From: Flavobacteriales bacterium UBA974
GTDB lineage: Bacteria > Bacteroidota > Bacteroidia > Flavobacteriales_D > Sanyastnellaceae
Length of the DNA: 42,638 bases
Direction: 5' to 3'
Assembly (NCBI GenBank): GCA_002292405.1
Contig: DBBW01000005.1
Coordinates: forward strand, 74,145 to 116,782
Positions 36,662 to 42,638 of this stretch are shown here, piece by piece (within the stretch, counting starts at the first letter, position 1; every line of letters begins with the position of its first letter). A program made the translations under genes and the position numbers. The notes below the pieces were generated by a model, which was not told where the DNA came from, ran no database searches, and saw nothing but the letters and a program-made list of their open reading frames with translations.

Positions 36662-37249
36662 TTACTCCTTGCCACTAAACTCAGGGTAATCGTGTGTTAA
36701 AAAGCTTAAGTAAGCATTTACTCTATAGCTCCACCTCAAAGTGCCTATGTTAAACTTATGCCAATCAGCTGGATATTTCTTTGTGAAGAGTACCACCCAG
36801 AAGGCAAGTATCATAAGTACCTGTGATGCTATCGATCTGAAGAATAAACATATCCCATGAGGAATCATAACATAAATCCCTCCGAAAAGAGCTCTAACTA
36901 AAACGGAAGATCTACTAACTTGTTCTTGGTATGTCACTTGTAAATCCACTCCAGGTTGTTCAGCATTCAGACCAAACTCAGGGTATTCATCCCTGAAATT
37001 CCAAAGTGTAGAACTTAATCTAGCATTCCATCTCATAGCATTAACCTGAAAATCGAACCAATCTTTGGGGAATTTACCAGTAAACATGATAGTCCAGAAT
37101 GTTATTATTTGTAATACAGCAGCTCCAATCATGATAAACCAAAGCAGAAATAAATGTGGTATCATGATGTATATCCATCCAAAAAAAGTTCTTAAAAGCA
37201 ACTGACTACGGCTATAGTTCTCCTGAATTTCAACATTAAATTGTAACAT
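36662..37249 (-). CDS. DUF4389 protein with two tandem domains
   Basis: 195 residues: two repeats of about 95 residues, each with a hydrophobic helix (GWIYIMIPHLFLLWFIM; GGIYVMIPHGICLFFRS), a second helix (VLQIITFWTIMFTGKFP; VLMILAFWVVLFTKKYP), DWFDFQVNAMRWNARLS / DWHKFNIGTLRWSYRVN and a short final motif (DEYPEFG; HDYPEFS). Membrane protein of unknown function. Convergent with the polyesterase gene, one base apart. Confidence 0.85.
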   Translation of the reverse strand: MLQFNVEIQENYSRSQLLLRTFFGWIYIMIPHLFLLWFIMIGAAVLQIITFWTIMFTGKFPKDWFDFQVNAMRWNARLSSTLWNFRDEYPEFGLNAEQPGVDLQVTYQEQVSRSSVLVRALFGGIYVMIPHGICLFFRSIASQVLMILAFWVVLFTKKYPADWHKFNIGTLRWSYRVNAYLSFLTHDYPEFSGKE

Positions 37250-37630
37250 GGTGTTGGTATTAATTTTCTTAAAGGTAGTTCATAAGGAACTTCATATTTG
37301 AATACATCAATACAACATATCTTCTGACATGATTAACCCAAGTCAGGTGTGATTTCTGTTAAGATGATATATGCTTGAGCGTACAATAACCAATTAGTCC
37401 CGCTGTGGTACGATCAGTCTGAACACTCAATTTCATGTCAAACACCTCTTTCACCTGTTCCATTTGACAATGATATTGAACGATAAATTCAGTATTTAAG
37501 ACATTTATTTATTGTGAGAATAGACGGGGTTCATGATTTCAATGTTTATTTTTTGTATAAAATCATATGATTTGAATGATGATTACATGTACCTTAGATA
37601 GATATTGTTATTTGTACAATAATTTCAAGT
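37250..37630. other. 381-bp intergenic region without a convincing gene
   Basis: Between a minus-strand and a plus-strand gene. A 34-codon minus-strand ORF (37359-37463, from MEQVKEVFDM; open further upstream) is seen but has no clear start context or known motif; it may be a decayed gene. A palindrome TTGTACAA is at 37612-37619, close to the start of the lectin gene. No clear TAnnTTTG box was found. Confidence 0.4.
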
Positions 37631-40288
37631 ATGAAACTAAGATTGATTATATATTTTTTTTTACTACCACTCTTGTTTCAAGCCCAATCGTCAAATACTG
37701 TTGGAAATGCAACATCGATTGGAGATGATTGTTATTTAGTAACACCATCTCAAGATTGGCAAAATGGTGCGGTATGGTTTTCAGATCCGTTAAACTTGAC
37801 AGAAGAATTTACGATTGATTTGAATATCAATTTTGGAATTTATGATAGCAATGGAGCAGATGGGATGGTGTTTGTTATGCAAACTGTGGGAACTAATCTA
37901 TTAGGTGTTTCTGGAGGAGGTCTTGGATATGAAGGAATAAACCCATCATTAGGTGTGGAACTGGACACTTGGCAAAACACAGATATGGGTGACCCTCTTC
38001 AAGATCACATTTCCATCATCTCTGATGGGAATGTAAATCATTCAGCATCTACGAATTTATCCGGACCAGTTCCAGCGAGTTCTTCAAATAGCAATATAGA
38101 AGATGGACAATTTCATCAGTTTCGGCTTAACTGGATCCCTGATATCAATACTCTTGAGGTTTACTTTGATTGTGATTTAAGAATTTCTGTTGAAGTGGAT
38201 ATTATGAACGATATTTTTGACGGAGTTACCCAGGTATATTGGGGTTTTACAGGCAGTACAGGAGGCTCTAATAACAATCAGAGTGTTTGTTTGAATGAGT
38301 TCACTTTGGGACTCCCTGAAACGGAAACGATTTGTAATGGTGAGTCTATACAGATGGGTGTGAATGGAGGCGAAGCGTCGAGTTATTTGTGGATCCCTAA
38401 TGAAGGTATCAATGATCCAACCGAACAATACCCAATATTCAATCCTTCAGTAAGCACATATTATACAGTAGAATATACTGATTACTGTGGAGAAACTCAA
38501 TTTCAAAATGTGAATATAGACGTCACAGATTTTTCGATTGATATCGCCCCTGAAATTGACCTTTGCAACAATGAAGCGTTTTTATTTGAACCTGATGTTC
38601 CTGAGGGTTCTGTTTTGCTTTGGAACAATGAAATCGAGTCACCTACGTTTACCGCTGACGAAGAAGGCTTTGTAGAAGTTTATGGTGAGTATTTGGGTTG
38701 TTCCGCTGTTTCTACATCTATGGTTAATGTAATAGATTTTTCGATTGATATCGCCCCTGAAATTGACCTTTGTAACAATGAAGCGTTTTTATTTGAACCT
38801 GATGTTCCTGAGGGTTCTGTTTTGCTTTGGAACAATGAAATCGAGTCATCTACGTTTACCGTTGACGAAGAAGGCTTTGTAGTAGTGTATGGTGAGTATT
38901 TGGGTTGTTCCGATGTTTCTTCATCTATAGTTACTGTGATAGATTTTTCGGTTGATATCGCCTCTGAAATTGACCTTTGCAACAATGAAGCGTTTTTATT
39001 TGAACCTGATGTTCCTGAGGGTTCTGTTTTGCTTTGGAACAATGAAATCGAGTCACCTACGTTTACCGTTGACGAAGAAGGCTCAGTAGCAGTTTATGGT
39101 GAGTATTTGGGTTGTTCCGATGTTTCTGCATCTATGGTTAATATGACATTTTTTTCTATTGATATCGCCCCTGAAATTGACCTTTGCAACAATGAAGCGT
39201 TTTTATTTGAACCTAATGTTCCTGAGGGTTCTGTTTTGCTTTGGAACAATGAAATCGAGTCACCTACGTTTACCGTTGATGAAGAAGGCTTTGTAGAAGT
39301 TTATGGTGAGTATTTGGGTTGTTCTGATGTTTCTTCTTCGATGGTTAATATGACATATTTTTCTATTGATATCGCCTCTGAAATTGACCTTTGCAACAAT
39401 GAAGCGTTTTTATTTGAACCTGATGTTCCTGAGGGTTCTGTTTTGCTTTGGAACAATGAAATCGAGTCACCTACGTTTACCGTTGACGAAGAAGGCTCAG
39501 TAGCAGTTTATGGTGAGTATTTGGGTTGTTCCGATGTTTCGTCATCGATGGTTGCGGTTAATCCATTGCCAGCACCTTTTTACCCTACAGAAAATATTGT
39601 TGAAACGTGTGAAAATGAGGTGGTTGAGCTCAATGCTTATTGTGATGGGTGCGTTTATGATTGGGGAGGATATGATGAGCCGATATATTATTCAGTTAAT
39701 GAAGCTGGCGTTCATACTGTTGAAATAACAAATGAATATGGATGTACCTCCTTGTTTAGTTATACCATTCATGTCACTTCTTCTCCTCAAATCACCTTAG
39801 ATAGTTTATATCAGTTTTGTAAAGGAACTGCTGGAGTATTATCAACAGGATTGAATTCTACAAACATGAATGTTATTTGGAATACGAATGACACAACTTC
39901 AATGATTAATGTAACAGAAACCGGCGAGTATTCAGTCTATGCGTCAAACCTATGTGGTTCAGATGAAACATCAACATTCGTTTCTTTTGATGAGTGTTCA
40001 TGCGACATTTGGGCTCCAACTGCATTTACTCCTGATAATGATGGCGTAAATGATGTATTTGTTCCAATAATTAGATGTGATGCAGTGTCATATCAGTTAA
40101 ATATTTATAACCGATGGGGTGAAGTGGTTTTTTATTCTACAAATCAAGGAGAGATATGGACTGGATGTGTTCACAATGGTGATTATTTTTCGAGGGATGG
40201 AGTCTATGCTTGGGAAGTATCCTATTCTTCACAAAGTGACCAATTAATATTGCATCAAGCAAGAGGTCATGTAATATTGATTAGATAA
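37631..40288 (+). CDS. L-type lectin domain protein with five near-identical repeats and a T9SS type B domain
   Basis: 885 residues. Signal peptide MKLRLIIYFFLLPLLFQAQ; legume-lectin-like domain at about 25-230 (SADGMVFVMQ-type strand YDSNGADGMVFVMQT, PSLGVELDTWQN, FRLNWIPDINTLEVYFD); then a Cys-rich segment (about 235-300), five 69-residue repeats (about 301-645) and two further Ig-like segments. The end is a gliding-motility-associated C-terminal domain (APTAFTPDNDGVNDVFVP ... LNIYNRWGEVVF), the T9SS type B sorting signal. Likely a cell-surface carbohydrate-binding adhesin. The repeat number may vary between strains. Confidence 0.88.
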   Translation: MKLRLIIYFFLLPLLFQAQSSNTVGNATSIGDDCYLVTPSQDWQNGAVWFSDPLNLTEEFTIDLNINFGIYDSNGADGMVFVMQTVGTNLLGVSGGGLGYEGINPSLGVELDTWQNTDMGDPLQDHISIISDGNVNHSASTNLSGPVPASSSNSNIEDGQFHQFRLNWIPDINTLEVYFDCDLRISVEVDIMNDIFDGVTQVYWGFTGSTGGSNNNQSVCLNEFTLGLPETETICNGESIQMGVNGGEASSYLWIPNEGINDPTEQYPIFNPSVSTYYTVEYTDYCGETQFQNVNIDVTDFSIDIAPEIDLCNNEAFLFEPDVPEGSVLLWNNEIESPTFTADEEGFVEVYGEYLGCSAVSTSMVNVIDFSIDIAPEIDLCNNEAFLFEPDVPEGSVLLWNNEIESSTFTVDEEGFVVVYGEYLGCSDVSSSIVTVIDFSVDIASEIDLCNNEAFLFEPDVPEGSVLLWNNEIESPTFTVDEEGSVAVYGEYLGCSDVSASMVNMTFFSIDIAPEIDLCNNEAFLFEPNVPEGSVLLWNNEIESPTFTVDEEGFVEVYGEYLGCSDVSSSMVNMTYFSIDIASEIDLCNNEAFLFEPDVPEGSVLLWNNEIESPTFTVDEEGSVAVYGEYLGCSDVSSSMVAVNPLPAPFYPTENIVETCENEVVELNAYCDGCVYDWGGYDEPIYYSVNEAGVHTVEITNEYGCTSLFSYTIHVTSSPQITLDSLYQFCKGTAGVLSTGLNSTNMNVIWNTNDTTSMINVTETGEYSVYASNLCGSDETSTFVSFDECSCDIWAPTAFTPDNDGVNDVFVPIIRCDAVSYQLNIYNRWGEVVFYSTNQGEIWTGCVHNGDYFSRDGVYAWEVSYSSQSDQLILHQARGHVILIR
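38531..39565 (+). repeat. Five tandem 207-bp coding repeats
   Basis: Units start at 38531, 38738, 38945, 39152 and 39359, exactly 207 bp (69 codons) apart. Each encodes FSIDIAPEIDLCNNEAFLFE, then a D/NVPEGSVLLWNNEIESPTFT core and VYGEYLGCS. By eye, most of each unit is identical at the DNA level, including third positions; changes cluster in the last 60 bases. Confidence 0.97.
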
Positions 40289-40322
40289 AACTTCGCTACT
40301 TTCACACTCTATTTTTTAATAT

Positions 40323-40352
40323 TGTCTCTAACAGTTCTAGTTGATTAGATCA
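40323..40352 (+). repeat. Remnant resembling a signal-peptide coding segment
   Basis: This non-coding piece (starting tgtctctaacag) matches the end of the signal-peptide coding sequence of the gene at 41785 (41825-41855) with only a few differences. Here it lies outside any ORF, upstream of the MORN gene, so it looks like the leftover of an earlier secreted-protein gene. Confidence 0.55.
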
Positions 40353-40354
40353 CG

Positions 40355-40417
40355 CGAGTCGAGCTGTTACCTAGTGCCTAGAACTACTTAGTCTTAAAAT
40401 AGAACATATGCTGAGGT
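40355..40417 (+). promoter_or_regulatory. Repeated leader element, copy A (upstream of the MORN gene)
   Basis: It shares two blocks with copy C (41677-41770): CGAGTC-x-AGCTGTTAC-x-TAGTGC, and ACTTAGTCTTAAA followed by ATATGC-x-GAGG. The 3' part is diverged. It lies about 40-100 bases before ATG 40455. Confidence 0.6.
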
Positions 40418-40454
40418 TTTATTATATATTGTAGTTTTTTAAAATCTATACTTT

Positions 40455-40838
40455 ATGAAACGAATATTTTTTTCTTTTGCTATTTATTTTTTCTCCTTAA
40501 CTCTATTTGCACAAACTCAAATAGAAACTGATCTTCCAAGAATTGATATGATGGAAATGATGCAAGCCGATAGGCTTACATTCGGTCAAGGAGAGAATAA
40601 TGAGATTTTATGGATATTTGACAATGAACCATTTACTGGCTTTGTTTATGGTGAACAAAGAGGAAGTAGAATTGAAGGTGAATTTAGAAATGGGTTAGAG
40701 CATGGTAGCCATAAGGAGTGGTATGATAATAACCAAATAAAAAACCATCGTATATATGAGGATGGTGTTAAAGTCTCAACGAGAGAGTGGGATAAAGAGG
40801 GTAATCTTATTAAAGAGTTAAATCATATAGATGAATAA
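40455..40838 (+). CDS. Secreted MORN-repeat (YwqK-like) protein
   Basis: 127 residues. Signal peptide MKRIFFSFAIYFFSLTLFAQ, then a region ending in MORN-variant repeats: GEFRNGLEHGSHKEWYDNNQ, KNHRIYEDGVKVSTREWDKE, GNLIKEL. Similar proteins are listed as toxin-antitoxin YwqK antitoxin-type repeats, but these repeats are structural and do not imply a toxin system. No C-terminal sorting domain, so it may stay in the periplasm. Preceded by copy A of the leader element. Confidence 0.75.
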   Translation: MKRIFFSFAIYFFSLTLFAQTQIETDLPRIDMMEMMQADRLTFGQGENNEILWIFDNEPFTGFVYGEQRGSRIEGEFRNGLEHGSHKEWYDNNQIKNHRIYEDGVKVSTREWDKEGNLIKELNHIDE

Positions 40839-40871
40839 TATGACACCTCTTTACTTTGCTTATTGAATATT

Positions 40872-40944
40872 ACTTAGCACTTCTTAGTCTTAAACTTTCA
40901 GATATGCCGAGGCTATAAATCTGAATAGCTGTATCTTGTAAGTC
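40872..40944 (+). promoter_or_regulatory. Repeated leader element, copy B (upstream of the FISUMP gene)
   Basis: Positions 40886-40944 match 41712-41770 with two differences in 59 bases. The block contains the inverted pair TCAGAT / ATCTGA around GCCGAGGC, and TATCTTGTAAGT 14 bases before the start at 40958. A related TATCTTGTCAGT lies before the polyesterase gene, so this may hold the promoter. Confidence 0.7.
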
Positions 40945-40957
40945 TAAATTATAGACT

Positions 40958-41632
40958 ATGAGATATTTAATTGTATTTATATTGTGTTTGACAATTGGGG
41001 TTGGCTTGTACGCTCAATCTTCATGTAACGACCAGACCTCGGTAGCATACCAAGGATATGAATATGACATTGTAGAGATTGGTGATCACTGTTGGTTTGC
41101 TGAGAATTGCAGATACCTTCCAAGTGTTGCGCCAGCAGAAAAAAGAAGTGCAACAGATCCATATTACTACGTTTACGACTACCAAGGTACAGATGTAGAT
41201 GCAGCTATGACAACAAATAACTTCAAGACTTACGGAGTCTTGTACAACTGGTCTGCCGTGATGACTGAGGGTATTTGCCCAAGTGGATGGCATATACCAT
41301 CCGACGGTGATTGGTCAAGTTTAGAAATTCACCTTGGAATGTCAGAAGAAGAAGCTAAAAGTGACTTCAGATTTGACACAAATCAAGGGAAATATTTAAA
41401 ATCAGAAATTCAATGGAATGGAACAAATTCAACAGGGTTTAATGCCATAGCAGGTGGTATTTATTCCCACGTATTTATAATGGTCGAGGATTATTGTGGT
41501 TTTTGGACATCCAGTGAAACGATTGAAAATACATCTTGGGCTTGGAAAAGAGGTCTATTTAAATACGATAGCATTGAAAAAAATATGGAAGGTAAAGATC
41601 TAGGCTTCTCCGCACGCTGCATTAAAGACTAA
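40958..41632 (+). CDS. Secreted FISUMP-domain protein
   Basis: 224 residues with a signal peptide (MRYLIVFILCLTIGVGLYAQ). It has the fibrobacter succinogenes major paralogous domain: VEIGDHCWFAENCRYLPSV, YGVLYNWSAVM, ICPSGWHIPSDGDWSSLE, GTNSTGFNAIAGGIY, and the end FWTSSETIE ... KDLGFSARCIKD. FISUMP domains are C-type-lectin-like secreted modules of unknown ligand. No separate sorting domain is seen. Its first codons are nearly the same as those of genes 35542 and 41785, although the mature parts are unrelated. Confidence 0.88.
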   Translation: MRYLIVFILCLTIGVGLYAQSSCNDQTSVAYQGYEYDIVEIGDHCWFAENCRYLPSVAPAEKRSATDPYYYVYDYQGTDVDAAMTTNNFKTYGVLYNWSAVMTEGICPSGWHIPSDGDWSSLEIHLGMSEEEAKSDFRFDTNQGKYLKSEIQWNGTNSTGFNAIAGGIYSHVFIMVEDYCGFWTSSETIENTSWAWKRGLFKYDSIEKNMEGKDLGFSARCIKD

Positions 41633-41676
41633 TCTTTCTCTGTAAGTATCATCTCAATATACTCGTCTAAGCCTTT

Positions 41677-41770
41677 CGAGTCTAGCTGTTACTTAGTGCG
41701 AATGACTTCTGAGTCTTAAACTTTCAGATATGCCGAGGCTATAAATCTGAAGAGCTGTACCTTGTAAGTC
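41677..41770 (+). promoter_or_regulatory. Repeated leader element, copy C (upstream of the lamin-tail gene)
   Basis: The longest copy: the 5' block is shared with copy A, the 59-base 3' block (41712-41770) is almost identical to copy B. It contains the TCAGAT / ATCTGA inverted pair and TACCTTGTAAGT 14 bases before ATG 41785. Confidence 0.7.
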
Positions 41771-41784
41771 CTAAAACTCCTACT

Positions 41785-42638
41785 ATGAGATATTTACTTA
41801 CTTCTTTGTTATGTGTCTTTACGCTGTCTCTAACAGCTCAAGTTGACTGTTCAGATATTTTTATTTCTGAATACTTTGAAGGGACAGGTAATAACAAAGG
41901 AGTAGAATTCTATAATCCTACATCGGAATCGATTGATTTAAGCGAGTATGAATTGCAACGTTGGGGCAATGGAGAATCTGGAATGACTGATGGGATTCAA
42001 CTGTTCGGAACTCTTGCACCCTTCACAACTTGGGTTCTGGTAAATGGTCAGACGGAAAACATTGATCTTGCTGGTGGAGCAATTTCTCCTATGTGTGACC
42101 CTGCTCTACAGTCATTGGCAAATCAACTGGACAATCCTTATCCTGCTCCAACGTACTTTAATGGTAATGATGCTCTTGTGCTCGTAAAGAATGGAACAAT
42201 TGTAGTTGATATTTTTGGTAAGCCAGGAGAAAATCCTGGAACTGCTTGGACCGATGACGCTGCTAATGGTTTTGTAGATATAGGTGATGGTGCTGCTTGG
42301 CTTACTTATAATCATACCCTACAACGAAAATACAATGTAGGTTCTGGCGTGACCGTCCCTCCTGTAGTTTTTGACACCTTTCTTGAATGGGATACCCTGC
42401 CAGTAAATACATGGGATGGATTAGGATATCATAGTTGTATTTGCGCGGATTCACAATCATATATTGAGGGCTGCACGACTCCTTTCGCTTGTAATTATGA
42501 CCCCCAAGCAACTATAGATGATGGTTCATGTTTAGAATTTGACATTTGTGAAATATGTGGAGGAGACGATTCCTCATGCATTCAAACATGTGTAGATGAT
42601 GATGATGCTGTGTTAGCTGTTGGAGGATGTTTTAATGC
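41785..42638 (+). CDS. Lamin-tail domain secreted protein, partial at the window end
   Basis: 284 codons are visible; the gene runs off the window. Signal peptide MRYLLTSLLCVFTLSLTAQ; a lamin-tail domain at about 22-215 (DIFISEYFEGTGNNKGVEFY, NPTSESIDLSEYELQRWGNG, TWVLVNGQTE, FGKPGENPGTAW); then a Cys-rich repeat (GCTTPFACNYDPQATIDDGS) and a CEICGGDDSSC-type linker. Similar proteins continue with nucleases or a T9SS tail; here the end is unknown. Preceded by leader copy C. Confidence 0.82.
   Translation, partial: MRYLLTSLLCVFTLSLTAQVDCSDIFISEYFEGTGNNKGVEFYNPTSESIDLSEYELQRWGNGESGMTDGIQLFGTLAPFTTWVLVNGQTENIDLAGGAISPMCDPALQSLANQLDNPYPAPTYFNGNDALVLVKNGTIVVDIFGKPGENPGTAWTDDAANGFVDIGDGAAWLTYNHTLQRKYNVGSGVTVPPVVFDTFLEWDTLPVNTWDGLGYHSCICADSQSYIEGCTTPFACNYDPQATIDDGSCLEFDICEICGGDDSSCIQTCVDDDDAVLAVGGCFN

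Noticed and set aside
37359..37463. Short minus-strand ORF in the 381-bp gap as a gene
   Set aside because: Only 34 codons from the first ATG, no start context, no known motif; mentioned only as a possible remnant.
38531..39565. Regularly spaced repeats as a CRISPR array
   Set aside because: The unit is 207 bp, in frame, coding, with no separate spacers; it is a protein repeat.
40455..40838. YwqK-like repeats as a toxin-antitoxin system
   Set aside because: There is a signal peptide and no partner toxin gene; MORN-type repeats alone are not evidence of such a system.
40355..41770. Integron-like cassette array with attC sites
   Set aside because: No GTTRRRY/RYYYAAC pairs and no tyrosine integrase are seen; the repeats lie at gene starts and include promoter-like sequence.

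Overview
The window is a stretch of a Bacteroidota chromosome, most likely a marine Flavobacteriales relative; the species cannot be read from the sequence. Evidence: secreted proteins carry type IX secretion system (T9SS) C-terminal signals (type A, a type B gliding-motility-associated domain, and others); promoters look like the Bacteroidota TTG / TAnnTTTG type; Shine-Dalgarno sequences are scarce; HmuY/TonB and WaaA genes are of Bacteroidota type; the DNA is AT-rich.

Layout. (1) 1-6.3 kb: a 2Fe-2S ferredoxin, then a minus-strand polysaccharide operon (WbpE-like aminotransferase, WbpD-like acetyltransferase, dTDP-glucose 4,6-dehydratase, CpsB/YwqE-type PHP phosphatase). Divergent from it are an outer-membrane-type protein and the Kdo transferase WaaA, followed by tRNA-Leu(TAA). 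(2) 6.3-11.8 kb: an accessory zone full of gene debris. It holds the C-terminal piece of a large serine recombinase beside the tRNA, a giant Cys-rich secreted protein with a stop codon inside its signal peptide, tRNA-Cys(GCA), a frameshifted 5' fragment of a phosphatidylserine-synthase-type gene, two DoxX-like membrane proteins and a decayed RND exporter fragment. A 48-bp direct repeat (6334 and 10440) brackets about 4.1 kb of it. (3) 11.9-20.3 kb: secreted esterase, small membrane protein, homocysteine methyltransferase, choice-of-anchor-B protein, thioredoxin-like protein, and a kelch protein broken by one TAG. (4) 20.3-22.9 kb: PAP2 phosphatase, two membrane proteins, MsrB, cyclophilin. (5) 22.9-27.4 kb: an apparent haem-uptake operon, T9SS-secreted HmuY - TonB receptor - HmuY lipoprotein. 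(6) 27.5-34.3 kb: T9SS protein, lipoprotein, secreted thioredoxin, YdjM-type membrane hydrolase, PqqB-like MBL lipoprotein, and a fused sugar kinase-nucleotidyltransferase. (7) 34.4-42.6 kb: mostly secreted proteins: a broken Cys-rich protein with an 18-Asp microsatellite, a PETase-like polyesterase, DUF4389 protein, a lectin with five 207-bp repeats, and three genes (MORN, FISUMP, lamin-tail) preceded by related leader sequences. The last runs off the window.

Main themes. Three secreted-protein genes carry in-frame stops (four stops in all, two of them inside signal peptides), while the housekeeping genes are intact. Promoter/leader/signal-peptide modules appear to be reused in front of unrelated secreted domains. 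A Cys-rich repeat of the form GCTDxxACNYDxxAxxDDGSC recurs about 13 times in five genes. No CRISPR array, complete insertion sequence or replication origin was seen.
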